From Diplolepis rosae (lineage: Eukaryota; Arthropoda; Insecta; Hymenoptera; Diplolepididae): a DNA stretch of 64,000 nucleotides. The notes beneath the pieces are model-generated. The model was not told the DNA's origin and did no database searches. It worked only from the letters and a program-made list of their open reading frames with translations. The DNA is taken from assembly GCA_030998225.1 (NCBI GenBank), contig JAPYXD010000680.1, forward strand, positions 17,496,501 through 17,560,500. The letters run 5' to 3'. Below, piece by piece: positions 34,830 to 46,720 of this stretch. Positions within the stretch are counted from its first letter, which is position 1. Every line of letters starts with the position of its first letter. The position numbers and the translations under genes are program-made.

Positions 34830-35610
34830 CTAAAAAATCAATTCAAGTATCATTGTAGTATCAAGTGGCAAGCTCAAAATAACTCATTATGTTAGTCATA
34901 TTCACTAAAGTATTGATGGTTGATTGCTAGCTTGAACAACAAAGCCACATGCATATTTTTTGTGATGCGTGCAGAAGAAACTACTTGTATAACAAGAAGA
35001 AGGAGTGGCTCAAAAGATAATCTAATCTATTTTCTAAAAGATGTCTCATACTAATGATTTCGAATCTCAAATGGTTCGGTTTGATTTTCGTGTGTGTAAA
35101 TAGTATCTAGTAAACTAAAGGTAATAGGGCACATATTTCTGAAAAAAGTTGCTGAGTTTTAAAAAGGGATTATGATGATGAGGGTCATAAGTTTTACATT
35201 AGAAATATCTTCAAGATCATTTTAATATCAACACGAGCTTTGCAATATTTTAGCCTATATTTAACATATTAAATTATTAATAGAAAATAATAAAATTTCA
35301 ATCAAGATCATGGTATAACAGTTTGTTTTGTGGAGATAAGAAAATACTTACAACGCACCTACTGAACTGTCTTTTGGGTATTTTAGGTGTATGAAGCCTT
35401 ATATGGGGCATTATTTCTCACGTGCACCCAATCAAAAATTTTATATTTTCTGATTGAGCTGAAACTAGGGAAAAACGTTGTCCTAAAACAGCCAGAAAAA
35501 TTTTTCTTTGATTCGAAAATAATTTTTTTGACTCAAACAAATTTGTGCATTGCTATATAGTTAAAGAAAAGTTTATTGGTTGAAATTAATCTCTTGATTG
35601 CTTTTTTTTC

Positions 35611-36047
35611 CTTCGAATTTATGAAATGAATGATGGGTAGTTGCACAGTATATGAAAATGTGATTCACAGAAATATTTTATTTTATTTAAAGATAAAATT
35701 TTCTTCGTTGAAGATAATAACATTAATGAAAATATTTCTTAAGTTTTTCCCAGTACTTTATGTGAATTAAAGAAATACTTTCTTAAATCAAATAAATAAT
35801 GTTAAAGAATATTTACTTTTGTTCATGATAAGCTAAAAACATCATTTCTTACAATAAAATCAAATAAATTTATATTTGTTCTAAAGGGGTTTTTAATTCG
35901 AATTGAAGAAATTAGGTTAAAAAAAACGATTCCTTAAATTTAAATAAAACTTTTTCTGGGTGTACTAGATAGTACTTGAGCCATTAAAAAACTTTTTAAT
36001 TGAATGGAAATTAGAAAATATAGGGAGGGGGTATAATTTTTGAGTCT
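35611..36047. other. Block shared by B and C, missing from A
   Basis: In A the flanks meet at 7,640 (TTTTTTTCGTGAAGATAGG). C carries most of it at 49,965-50,346. It contains repeated TTTCTTAAGTTTTT.CC-like motifs and CTGGGTGTA. I cannot say whether A lost it or the B/C ancestor gained it. Confidence 0.6.
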
Positions 36048-37280
36048 CGTGAAGATAGGCCATATTTCGAATGCCTGTAACTACTATCCTTTGGGATACC
36101 TTGATTTTTGAAAATTAAAAATGCTTTTGATTTACGGCTGTGTTAATACATTTTTTTAGATTTCAAATTAAAAAATCTTGGGATTTCTACTTTCAAAGCC
36201 CTGAATGAAAAAAGGGATTTTTTTTTGTTTTCGAGAAATTCAATAAGGAAAAAACTCAATACACAGTCGGCGCTCGTGACTACTTATACGTTGATTCTGC
36301 AAAACGTTTGCGAGTCGATTTCTTGTAATGATTACTGTTTTTCTTTAAAAATATAATTACTCTTATCATTTCACAGGGTTAAGACTGCCATTAATTTGAT
36401 TTAATGCCTGCCTTTCAGTTACTCTTGCGATGTAATATAATCCAAAATTATTAAATTTATTGAATTGTTCTAAATGTGTTTCTCAAAATTGATTTTATTG
36501 TAATATAGTATATAGTACTTTAAGTTCTAAATGTTTATTAAACGGTAAAAATTTTTTGTTTTCAAAATAAGATGATTCGTTTTAGACTAAGTAAATTAAA
36601 AAAGAGTCTATATTTGGTGCTAAATTGTATATTCGAAGAGCATTACGTATAGACATAATAATAAGTTTGTCTTGAAAAGAAAAATTTTCATCGTTCAATG
36701 AACGTTCAGAACCGTAAGTACATGATCTTAGCTATAAAACATATTTTCGTAACAGATTACAACCAATAACAACAATAATCGACACAAGAAATCGACTCGG
36801 ACACGTTTTGCGGAGTCAACGTACAAACAAGTGATCGCGAGTGCCAAACGTGTATGAAGTTTATTATCTATTCAATTTCTCGAAAACAAAAGAAAAACCG
36901 TTTGTCCTTCAGAGCTTTGAAACCAGGGATTCGAAGCTTGAATTTAAGATAACAAAAAAGGGGACTAACTTAAAAAAAATTGACAACATTGTTAATTTTG
37001 AAAAATAGAGATGAAATTTTGAACATTTCAAAAAACGATTCGAACTATTCATTTTTCAGTTAAAAAAGAATCGAAAACATTCAGATTAAAACAATTTGTA
37101 TATCTAGGGCAATGTATTGCTTAATTTCAGGTCAATCGTAAAACATAAAATTTTGTGGTTGGGTACACTTGAGAAATAATGACTCATATATGTATATCGT
37201 TTCGGAAATGGCACAGTAAACAAAATGTATGCACCTGCGCAGATATGCTTACAAAGAGACATCGAATGCCTACGTAACTC

Positions 37281-37463
37281 CTGGCATGTGACGTGGCAAT
37301 ATTTCTTTCTTAAGATTGTCCCAAAGAAAATTTTAGACTTGACTATTTTTAACAAATGTACACGTTTTTTATGACCCCTTGAATCCGGAAAAACGATTTT
37401 TTTAATACTGTCTACCCGTCTGCCGATGTCGTCGCTGTCGCCATATGTGTACAAAAATTTCAA
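37281..37463 (-). other. Conserved open stretch, possible exon (copy B)
   Basis: Equivalent of 8,795-8,977 with three replacements. The frame runs on further downstream here (to 37,104) because the stop is changed. Confidence 0.3.
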
Positions 37464-37930
37464 AATCGAATTCTACTAATAATAATGTCCCCCTGAAATT
37501 TTTCACTCAAACCAAAGTTTAAAAAATTATAGTATTTCAAAATTTGAAAAAAATTAATAATCAAATTCCATTTAGCATCAAACTATTCTAGAGTCGAAAA
37601 AAAAATAAAATTGATTTATTCACATATTTCTTATAAAATTTATATTTTTTGTTCCAATTATAAAAAAACTGTTATTAAAAATAAAAAATTCCATTATCCT
37701 CGTGACATTTTTTGATCAGACCAAAATTGAAAACGTTACAACCCAATTGAAAATGTGTGAAATTAAATGAAGTACACTAAGCTATCCATATGGATTAAAG
37801 ATCAGTACCGGCAATTCAGTCGATGCTTTTATTATAGAAATTCTCACTAATTTATCGAAAATAATATAAATCTATGTTCAAAGTTTCAATGATATAATGT
37901 GATTTTAATATTATTAGAAATTTAAATTAC

Positions 37931-37991
37931 CTATAGCGCCCGAGGAAGTAAGGATAAAGGCACACAAAAAAGCACTTCTCATCATCCACAT
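37931..37991 (-). CDS. Putative secreted-protein gene B, exon 1 (signal peptide)
   Basis: Identical in sequence to exon 1 of A, with the same phase-1 donor (ATAG|GTAATT). A TATA-like run lies at 38,111-38,119. Confidence 0.62.
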
Positions 37992-38114
37992 CGTCACTAT
38001 GATTGTAATACAGACAGATTAGTGGCACCAACTTGTATGTAAGAGATTAAGTAGTTTTGAAAACTCTTTAAGCAAAACTATTTCTGATGTAGTCACTGGT
38101 TGCAATACGATATA

Positions 38115-38725
38115 TATATGCTTATGGAGAATAGGCATAAGGAGACCAAACTAAAGGAGGAATTACACCTCTGTATGCAGGCATTATGCTTGCTGGTTAA
38201 CCTGGTAACATATTAATGAAAAGAAACAGGAAAATTGTCGGTCTCTTTCTCTCTTGTATGTCGCCATGGTAACCTGCATGCAGAATGCTTGCATGCAGAG
38301 GTGTAATTCCTCCTTAATGTAACTGTAAATGAGCATTTTTTTGTCGGAAGTACATTGAGTACGGAAACTTTCCAAAAGATGGATTTCCCGCATGTAGCGT
38401 AAGAAAAATTAACTTTTCGGGTAGTCATGGTTTATACCATTGCATGCATGCAGGTTGTCATGGCAACATTTTATATTAATAACTTCTGTTTGCTGTTCTT
38501 TAATTATATACATGTATACAAAACACAATAGTGGATTTTAAGCGAACAGAAGGAAGCGGCAATTTTTTAACGCCACTTGCATTCGCGCCATCAGTCGGGA
38601 AGTTCTTGTACCTTTTCCATGTTTTTCCGACAAAAACGTGCTCAACTTTTGTGAAGTTCATGCATAAGAGTTTGGTCTCCTTATGTGTATTCTCCATGTA
38701 CTCGTATATGCCAGTGATGCCAATG
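38115..38725. mobile_element. Palindromic element upstream of gene B promoter
   Basis: The arms GGAGAATAGGCATAAGGAGACC (38,126) and its near-complement (about 38,668-38,693) are both present, making this the reference copy. Inner stem at 38,155-38,315. The right-arm minus frame (38,500-38,784) is shared with C but looks like a by-product of the palindrome. Confidence 0.75.
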
Positions 38726-38875
38726 AGTCGGAAGGTGCATGCGCTAAGCCTGCGTTGATTTGAAATATAGGGAATTGTACACATAGAATGTTGTAATTAG
38801 CAAATAGCCATTTCTGCAAACAGCAGTTGCAGTGACTTAACAATGATTATTTAATACATTAAAATTTTCTTAAAT

Positions 38876-40517
38876 GTACACTCTAGATCCAAAATAGTGG
38901 AAAAACACTTTTTTCTAGTGGTTATCCACTATTTGACAAAATGCGAAGTACGCCACTCTGAACCAGTGGATAATGACTAAAACAAATAGTGGTTAGCACT
39001 GTGGAGCATGTACGAAAGCTTAGTGACGAACATGCAAAACACAATCAAACACGACTGCACACCGTGAAAAGTAAACCTGAATAGTTAACATCGAAGCCGT
39101 AATGGTTACTGCGTTGACCGTAATTGTTGGGCAGAAATTTTGTGTTGTAGCTATTCTGTGTTGGCTACTGTCTAAGCCCGCACAGTTCTTCCTTAGACCG
39201 TAAACATTACTCTACGAAACCAGAACGTGATCTGGAGGAATCATTAATGCGTTGGCAGTAACAGTTACTCCTCTATACTGAAAGCGTTTCTCCTGGCGCA
39301 GTTCTTGATGTAAGTTATACTGGGTGGTCGTTCTGGTGGTTCAAGAGTTGTTACTCGTCATCGGAGTCCTCCACGAAAAGCTCCGGGAACGCCTTGCGTT
39401 TGGTGGTCATACGAGACGGTGATCTCCGTGATAACGTAGTGGCTTCGATCGGGGAACAACGTGTCGGGATTTCCAGGATGTCTTCGTCGGCGGTCGGCGT
39501 CTTAGTAACTTGGAGGCCCACCACCTTTCCAGGCGTTGAAGAGATACGGTCCAAGGGCGGAGTGATGATCTCCGTGAACTGGCTTCCTCGAGGCGGGTGA
39601 CTTGCCTGGAGGTGCGTCTTGGCCGGGTGTGGATTTGTTTCACCAGAGGTGGGTAGAACCGCGTCTGGAAGTGACGAGAGGGCCTCCTGGAGACAATGTC
39701 TCTTCGAATCTGGACTCAGATTTGAGACGTCTCCGTTTTCAGATCTGGAGTCCTTCCCCGAGGGCGGTGGAGCGTTGGTAGTAAGTGGTACGGTCTCTAG
39801 GGGACAAAGTTTCTTCAAATCTGGCTTCAGATTTGATGCGTCTCCGTTTTCAGATCTGAAGTCCTTCCTCGAGGGCAGTGGAGCGTTGGTAGTTGGTGGT
39901 ACAGTCTCCTTGGGGCAACGTCTCTCTTGATCCGGGATCGAATTCGCAACGTCTTAATCACGTCCCAAGTCCTCCAGAAATGGTCGTGGAAAGATGTAAG
40001 ACGACTCAACGGATTCGTTAGGCAAAGGTCTTTCAGGATTCGGCCTCTAACTTTCAACGCTTGGATTTGGGGAGGTAACGTCTCTCTGATGTTGATGCCT
40101 CTGCTAGCAGGGTGGTAAGACACGTCAGTCGTGATCACTGCCCCACTGGATGGTCCTCAACCTTAAAAGCCCTTGATCCTGTTTTTCAGATACGCGTGCC
40201 GTGTTTTGTTATATACCGAAATCCGTCATTAAAAAGATATTTGAACAGAAAACTGCACTGGCGAAAACGTTTGTGGATCGACTGCAGTAATAGTTCCTGC
40301 CAGGACCGTAATAGTTACTACTAAAACGCTACTACTCCCTCTCGCTGCGCGAAACTGTTGTGGTTTTAGAAGTAACCATTAAGGTTTACTTTTGTACGTG
40401 CAGTACGATGGACTTTAAAATCACTAGTTTATAAGTGGAATTCACTATGAAGTAAGTCATTCATCACGGCACTGGATAAAAAAGTGGCTATTCCACTATT
40501 TTGCATTTAGAGAGTAC
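38876..40517. mobile_element. TIR element, 1.64 kb, with GC-rich ORF
   Basis: Inverted ends GTACACTCTAGATCCAAAATAGTG and the complement of CACTATTTTGCATTTAGAGAGTAC. GTAC at the outer edge may be the target duplication. Subterminal ACCGTAAT.GTTACT motifs recur at both sides. It carries a non-transposase ORF on the minus strand. A short internally deleted relative is at 43,430-43,650, a truncated copy at 10,335-11,290 and a left end at 58,676-58,792. Confidence 0.8.
39351..39957 (-). CDS. Unrecognised 42-residue-repeat protein inside a TIR element
   Basis: The open frame runs from just after a TAA at about 39,957 to a stop at 39,351. It holds two near-perfect 42-residue repeats (TVP.TTNAP.PS.KD.RSENGD.SNL.PD.K) and the start of a third. 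A Pro/Ser/Thr-rich stretch follows, then a basic-to-acidic tail (RMTTKRKAFPELF then VEDSDDE). The corresponding codon in A is CAA, so the upstream stop is recent. GC content is well above the flanks. No known domain; a captured host fragment or an accessory transposon protein are both possible. The true start is unknown. Confidence 0.45.
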
Positions 40518-40547
40518 AGTACTCAGCTGTAATACCTATGTTATTAA

Positions 40548-40904
40548 GGGCATGTCATACTTGAGAAAAATAGCAACTTCATGTCAACAACTTGGTTTAG
40601 TTTCTACATGCTTGTGTCCAGAATATATAAAATGTTGTTTCCATAATTTGAGAAATGGTAGAAAAGAGGAAAACGGATGTAGATAGACTACTTTTGCTGT
40701 GGGCAATGAAAAAATTTTCTTTATAGATTTTACTAAAGTTGAATTTAAAAATTTTTTTTTAACCATATGGCGTCCATCTACGTCCGATTTGATCTTTTCT
40801 ACCATTTCTCAACTTTTCAAAACAAAATTCAATGTATTTCAGACGCAAACATGTAGAAACGTAGAACCAATAAAATTTTATAATTCTGTAAGTTTCTCTT
40901 ACCC
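40548..40904. mobile_element. TTAA MITE, 357 bp (GGGCATGTCATACTT)
   Basis: TTAA at 40,544-40,547 and 40,905-40,908. Homologous to 19,101-19,461, with the same long internal inverted repeat. Confidence 0.85.
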
Positions 40905-40908
40905 TTAA

Positions 40909-41570
40909 GGTAGTTCGTTCACAAAAATTAGACCTTAGGCAAAAATAGATAATTTTTCTTTCAAGAATAGCAATATGATTATTGAAGGGCTAATTTGAAA
41001 GAGAAAAGATTATTTTTCGTGAAAAAAATTTGAAACCCAAATAATAATTTTAATAATAAATTTTATTTTTGCCCAAACTTATTGTCTTATCGCCTCGAGC
41101 CAAATTTTCAAAAATGATACGATTCTAATGAATCATGGTTCATTTTTCTAGGAAAAAGAGTCTCTGCAACTGAACGTTTCCAATTCTTGAAAATGAATTC
41201 TTTAATGACTGAAATTATAAAAAAACAATTTTTCAAAACAAAATTTTTATAAACGAATTTCTGTATTTGATAGTAATTAATTCAATTTTAAAAATAGAAA
41301 ATAGTCATGTTCCAGAGGATCTGTTTCCTAAAAAAATGAACCGTAATTTATTAGAATCGTATCATTTTTCAAAATTTGGCTCGAAGCGATAAGAAAATAA
41401 GTTTGGGCAAAAATAAAATTTATTAATAAAATTATTATTTGGGTTTCAAATTTTTTTCACGAAAAATAATCTTTTCTCTTTTAAATTAGCCCTTCAATAA
41501 TAATATTGCTGTTTTTGAAAGCAAATTTATATATTTTTGCATGAGGTCTAATTTTCGTGAACGAACTACC
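40909..41570. mobile_element. TTAA foldback MITE, 662 bp (GGTAGTTCG)
   Basis: It shares its left TTAA with the preceding MITE. The right flank is TTGA, one change from TTAA. The arms are mirror images (GGTAGTTCGTTCAC..AAAATTAGACC). In copy A the site is uninterrupted (TTAA at 11,335). Confidence 0.88.
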
Positions 41571-41763
41571 TTGAAGCACGCAAAAATTAATATTATTGAC
41601 TAAGTATAATTTAATTTGTCATTTCACGTTATGCAAAGTACCGATCATCAATTCATTGATTATGATTTCAGGATTATATTTCATTCAAATTTTCTAAATA
41701 ACTTTTAATTTATTAGTCACGAAACTCAACTTGAGGAAAATTCTCCGCAATGAGAATTATATA

Positions 41764-41832
41764 CACGGCAATATCATGTGCGTAAATTTACACACTTAAA
41801 GTGTGTAAATTTACACACATGATTTTGCCGTG
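41764..41832. repeat. Near-perfect 69-bp hairpin insertion
   Basis: CACGGCAAxATCATGTG...GTGTGTAAATTTACAC forms an almost complete stem, TA-flanked. A lacks it (12,420-12,440 runs on). It is a very small MITE whose ends again begin CACGG. Confidence 0.75.
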
Positions 41833-42009
41833 ATATATAAATATAATTATGTAATATATATCTGATCATATGAATAACTATTTTTTTTTCTTTCCTTTTC
41901 TTTACACGTGATCAGTATGATCCACATGTACACGGCGAGACTCTTCATTGTAAAATCTATTATTATTATATTTATTTTTACTAAAAGTCAATAGGCAGCG
42001 CAGATATAG

Positions 42010-42300
42010 TAACAAAATTAGTTTTATATCGTGACATGTTTCCGTACGTGTTCATTGTTATATTGATCTACAGTACTAGATACTGTCTTAATATAAACAC
42101 AATACTTCCAAAAGTATTGGCAACAACGTTTTTACGCGTATATCTTACATGTCAATTAAAAATAACTAAAAAATTTTATTCTTCGCGTTTTCAGGATTAG
42201 TAATTGCATTTCAGGATGGTCTTTTAATATAAATACAATACTTTTAAAAAATTATTGTCAACGGTGAAATCACACGGTCATTTAAGCTAATAAGAACGAG
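42010..42300. other. Sequence right of copy B edge
   Basis: A direct echo (AATATAAACACAATACTT at 42,094 and AATATAAATACAATACTTTT at 42,227) occurs. No gene seen. Confidence 0.45.
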
Positions 42301-42326
42301 CCCAGTATTATATACATATATATATC

Positions 42327-42650
42327 TTTCGAAACGGTGTGGAGTGATCCTCTTGAAATGCCAATAGTGTCAACAAGGTCTCTAATTGTTGATCGACGAT
42401 TTTTGTGTACGAATTCTTTGATTTGATTGACGTGTTGCTCTTTAGTTGATGTTAATGGTCGTCCGGGGTGTTCCAAGTCATCAACACCTTCTCTGCCTTC
42501 TTTGAAGTTTTTGTACCACTTATAAACATTTTTCTGCGACATGGCCAAATCACCGAAGGCCTTCTGCAACATTCTGAACGTTTCCGCAACTGAAATTTCA
42601 TTCCGCAAACAAAATTTAATGGCACTTCTATGCTCAACAAATTTAGACAT
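42327..42650 (-). pseudogene. Second mariner, transposase N-terminus only
   Basis: ATG at 42,650 starts MSKFVEHRSAIKFCLRNEIS, then ETFRMLQKAFGD, YKWYKNFKEGRE, LEHPGRPLTS and an HTH ending near SRGSLHTV. This is the mariner DNA-binding half. The catalytic domain is missing. It belongs to a different mariner subfamily from the 1,908 and 30,459 copies, judged by the divergent N-terminal sequence. Confidence 0.9.
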
Positions 42651-42799
42651 TGTAAAAATCGAAAAAATCGCTTTTAGTCGTCTAGAAAACACAAGCGTAA
42701 CTATGTAACAAATGATGACATTAAGATGAAATTTGGCACAAATGTCAGTAACAGTAGGACCAACATAAAATGAAAGAGTTTGCCCCAAACGGTTAGCCT

Positions 42800-43429
42800 G
42801 CGAAGTTTAAATTAAAAATTTACCTTAGTTTTTGCCCACAGTAGTATATAGTACGGCACGCTTTCATCGAATCACTCACACGCTCGCTTACAATCTTGAG
42901 ACATAAGATTTGGAACTTTCTTATATAGTGACTGGAAGGGTTATTCAGAGCATGTGGACCAGTGTCGTGACTGGAGTTCTTGAGTCATACTCAAGTAAAA
43001 ATAAATCAACTTTTTTCATAAATTGTTCATAAAATATTTTTTTAGATTAATATGATTCATTAATTAATTATTATAATTATGATTGCTGATATATATAATA
43101 TAATTATTGAATTATATTTAGTATATATTTTTATTATAACTACGTATGAAGTTTAATGAAACTAAAGTTTGAAATGTACATTAAAAAATTGCATCATTAT
43201 CAAAAAGAATCTTCTATAAAAACATTTAAAAGAAGGTTCTTTTATTTTTTGCGTTGTATATTAGACTTTTGATGTTTACATTTTCATGAAATCAATTTAA
43301 TTTGAAAATCTTAAGTGAAATAGAAAGAAGTGATTATAAATGAATTGAGAAAAAATTATGAATCACGAATTTATTAAACTTACAGAATTTATATAACTAG
43401 ATTACGTGAAACTTTTATATAAATTATAT
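42800..43429. other. AT-rich spacer
   Basis: It includes the presumed 5' flank of the mariner fragment (to about 42,840) and AT-rich sequence without a supported gene. Confidence 0.5.
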
Positions 43430-43650
43430 AATCTAGTGGATAATCATTAAAACAAATATTGGTTAACACTGCAGAGCATGTACAAAAGCTTCGTGACGAA
43501 CGGGCAAGACACGATCAAACACGACTACAGTACGATTGATGTTTAAATTCACTATTTTATAAGTATGTAGAATCCACTATTAAGTAAGTGGTTCATTACG
43601 CAGTAGATAAAACAGTGGCTATTACACTATTTTGGATTTAGAGAGTACTA
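43430..43650. mobile_element. Short MITE derived from the 1.64 kb TIR element
   Basis: It has the left subterminal block (AGTGGATAAT.A.TAAAACAAAT, GAGCATGTAC.AAAGCTT) joined directly to the right end (CACTATTTTGGATTTAGAGA) by an internal deletion. This shows how the family produces MITEs. Confidence 0.75.
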
Positions 43651-43710
43651 AAATAAACTATTACTGTATTTTGTATCTATTTAATTGATTTTGATTATTA
43701 AATATAATTA

Positions 43711-43770
43711 ATTAGTTGAGTTTGAAATTTCTGTCACTGCCTACATTATCAAAGGATTACTAGTCGCATA
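43711..43770. repeat. Partial SINE-end repeat
   Basis: ATTAGTTGAGTTTGAAATTTCTG..CACTGCCTACATTAT repeats the outer end of the SINE at 44,045-44,090, giving a direct repeat around it. Confidence 0.65.
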
Positions 43771-43847
43771 TCAGATAGGATACGTTGTCGACAGGTGTCC
43801 TCGTAGACAATTTCAAACTCTTACATCGGAATAATGCAAATGAATTC

Positions 43848-44095
43848 AATATTTAAAGAGTTTGAAAATCTTTCTGTGGAAAAAAAGATGCTTTTGACTG
43901 CGCTGGGATTCGAGTCCAGGTCTTTCTATTGCCGGTCGACTGCTCTAACCACTGAGCTACACAGGCGTCCGACATCTCCTTTTCCACCGGAAGATCTTCT
44001 TATATCGCCTAGTGGCTCAGCCTTGCGGCTGTAAATGATTTGAAATTAATTAGTTGAGTTTAAAATTTCTGTCACTGCCTACATTATTGGAGGAT
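43848..44095 (-). mobile_element. tRNA-derived SINE, minus orientation
   Basis: Homologous over its length to 50,636-50,883. It contains an internal tRNA-like segment (43,900-43,973) with an A box (TAGCTCAGTGG) and B box (a GACTCGAATCC variant). Outer tails are GTAGGCAGTGAC on one side and AAAGATTTTCAAA on the other. Confidence 0.8.
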
Positions 44096-44527
44096 AATTA
44101 GCTTAATAGCGTGGAATATCAGTATGCTGAAAATTCAACACGTTTCTGAAATTAAAAAATGTTTCTGTGCGCCCAAGGCGCAGATTACTTTCATTCGTTT
44201 CTACGTAAATCGATATAGCTGGTGGAATAAATCTTGCGATGCACAGTTTACTCAACTCTCGATTGAAGCGTAGAGTAGAATGAACGGAAAGCTCTACTAT
44301 TTTTGTGATTTAATAAAATATCGATTTTTTATGATTATACTATGAGTAATAATATATATATTTAAAAACTTTTAATGCACGCTTTCAAACTTCACCCTAC
44401 ACTTCTGAATTTTACCCAACTGTGAATCATTTTTGAACATTTAATATATCACAAATAATTACAGTGATACTAAATTTGATCAGAAGTTGAGTAAAATTAT
44501 TTTAACTATTTTTCTCCGTGTATATAT

Positions 44528-44769
44528 CATAGAGATATTATAGATAGAGGATACAAGCCATAGGCCGCTCTGTAAGTGGCAACGTCAGTCTGCAAACTCG
44601 GTGAGAGCGAAAGAGAGAGACGATGGGAGGTTGTTCTGTCTTTGTCTACGCGTACCGTGTTAGCCTCGGCGTTAGCGAGTGATAGCCTAACTCACAATTC
44701 ACTCTCTCTCTCGCCATAGCTGACAGGTTTCATGCTGGCTTGTCTCCTCTATCTATGATATCTCTATGG
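44528..44769. mobile_element. MITE with long CATAGAGATAT inverted ends
   Basis: The left end CATAGAGATATTATAGATAG continues to ACAAGCC, and the right end is its complement with few changes, giving terminal repeats of more than 30 bp. The GC-richer middle has GAGAGCGAAAGAGAGAGA and its partner CTCTCTCTCTCGC. Confidence 0.8.
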
Positions 44770-44771
44770 TA

Positions 44772-45088
44772 TATATACATGATCCTAACTAATTTTAAAA
44801 CATGTTCTCGTAACAGATTACAAAACCAATCAATAACAACGATAATCGTTACGAGAAATCGACTCGGAAACGTTTAGCGGAGTCAACGTACAAGTAGTCC
44901 CGAAAAAAAAACCTTTTGTCCTACAGGGCTTTGAAAGTAGGAACTCCAAGCTACAATTTAGGATAACAAAAAAAGGGGAATAACTTTGAAAAAAAAATCG
45001 ATAACATTTTTATATGGATGAAAATTTGAAAATTACAAAAAACCATTCGAATTATTCAATTTTTCAGTAAAAGAAGGATCGAAAATAG
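44772..45088 (+). repeat. Segmental fragment D
   Basis: Matches B 36,719-37,075 and C 51,105-51,460, not the A-specific version, and stops abruptly at BEL/Pao integrase. A fourth partial copy of the block. Confidence 0.8.
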
Positions 45089-46236
45089 GTGGCGATGGTT
45101 TGATGCGAATGCACGGCCGAATCAGGAACTCAGAGATTAGCCAGGCAGCACGAGAACCCATTATCCTGAACGGGGTGAATCCTGTCGTGAGACTCCTGAT
45201 TCATCACCATGACCTAAAGGTGGGACACATGTTTAAAAACTGCCCGTCCTGCAAGATCAGCAAAGCGAAGCCACAGACACCGGAAATGGCTCCACTTCCA
45301 AATGTCCGAACAGAGATGTTCATCAAACCATTTACGAACACAGGTGTAGACTATTTCGGACCTATGGGAGTGACCATAGGTAGAAGGTACGAGAAACGAT
45401 ACGGAGTTCTCTTCACATGTCTCAGTATACGAGCCGTCCATCTGGAGATAGCGAGTTCACTGTCAACAGACTCGATGATAATGGCCTTGAGACGCATGAT
45501 GGCTAGACGAGGGAAGCAGAAGTCCCTCTATTCCAATAACGGGAAAAACTTTGTTGGGGCAAACCATGAACTTCGAGAGGCTCTAGAGGAACTCGACCAG
45601 GAGGAGATCCAGAGACAACTAGCCACACAGAAGATTGAATGGCATTCCATCCCGCCTGGAAGTCCACACATGGGAGGCTGTTGGGAGAGACTTGCTGGAT
45701 CTGTGAAGCGAGCGCTGAAAGCCACACTGACTGAGCAGAGACCAAAGGAAGAAGTCCTTCAGACAATCTTTGCTGAAGCCGACTACTCGGTGAACAGCAG
45801 ACCTTTGACTTATGTTTCAGATGATGCTGATAGCTTGACGCCGAACCACTTCCTTCTAATGTGGAACAGTTCATACGAGAGCCACGGAGCCCTAGGTATT
45901 TTTTAGCCCGATGGTGCCTATCTGAGGAAACAGTGGCAAAAGTCACAGACCATGGCTGATCTGTTTTGGAAGCGATGGGTACGGGAGTACTTACCACCGC
46001 TTAACCGCCACACCAAGTGGTATCGAAGGATGACGAACCTGAGCGTAGGGGATCGGGTTGTCATTTGGGATAACCAGCTGCCTAGAAATCGGTGGCTGCG
46101 CGGAGTGATATCTGCCATTTACCCTGGGAAAGACAACCAAGTTCGAGTGGTGGACGTGCGCAACAGAACAGGCACCTACCGGAGACCAGCCACAAAAATC
46201 TGCATCCTTGAAAAGCAGGATGGTATTCCTACTTAG
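45089..46236 (+). pseudogene. BEL/Pao integrase fragment 2
   Basis: A continuous frame from 45,100 to 45,903, one in-frame TAG (45,904-45,906), then the same frame to 46,236. It contains a CPSC zinc-like knuckle after [50 protein letters not shown] and the C-terminal NLSVGDRVVIWDNQLP block. The second catalytic aspartate context reads SNNGKN instead of TDNGTN, so the enzyme is inactive even without the stop. The 5' part of pol is missing. Confidence 0.92.
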
Positions 46237-46253
46237 AAATACAGGAGGGGGAA

Positions 46254-46720
46254 TGTTGCGGACGCTAGCATGATTAGGTCTTGAATTATTATTTGTAAGT
46301 CGGGGTGAGCGTCTTTTTATGAGCCGTCACTGAGCGGGCCCGTCGGAAAAGAGCGGAATTTTTCAAGGCGTCCGGCAGGAGCAAGAAAGGGGAAAGCAAG
46401 GAAAAGGCAGGGACTCGGAAATTCATGATTGACGAGGGCAACGACCGCACGCGACAAAAAGATCGTCAACATTTCGGAAAGCGCATTGTTGTAGATTTTC
46501 AGCGCTTTCCTTTGTAATTTTTTTATTCTTGAGCGTTCTCCAGGACATTGATACACTATTATAGTTCGGCTTGCACACCCGTGTACGTTTAATTTTCTAT
46601 TTATAATTTTTGTCTTAAACTTTCAAACCAACTTCAGTGTTCATACTTTTCACCGGAATCACTTTATCTTAATAAATTGAAATCAGTGAATATTTTGCTT
46701 ACGAAATTATTAAAAACCCA
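46254..46720 (+). mobile_element. BEL/Pao 3' LTR
   Basis: The polypurine tract GGAGGGGGAA precedes TGTTGCGGACGC. GAGCCGTCACTGAGCGGGCC is shared with 13,815-13,835. A possible poly(A) signal AATAAA sits near 46,671. The end is approximate; copy C begins about 75 bp later. Confidence 0.7.

Larger units (their letters stand above)
17343..42009 (+). repeat. Segmental repeat copy B
   Basis: It is collinear with A from base 1 once the giant Foldback element is removed, and then with A through 12,607. It contains gene B on the minus strand, the least-deleted mariner of the window and two TTAA MITEs. It shares with C derived features absent from A (35,611-36,047 and 36,690-36,770). Confidence 0.9.

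Noticed and set aside
38500..38784. 95-codon minus-strand protein shared by B and C
   Set aside because: It lies inside the arm of a palindromic element and is truncated in A; sharing is explained by block duplication.
43900..43973. Functional tRNA gene
   Set aside because: It is embedded in a SINE, carries mutations in acceptor and loop, and is duplicated with flanking SINE tails.
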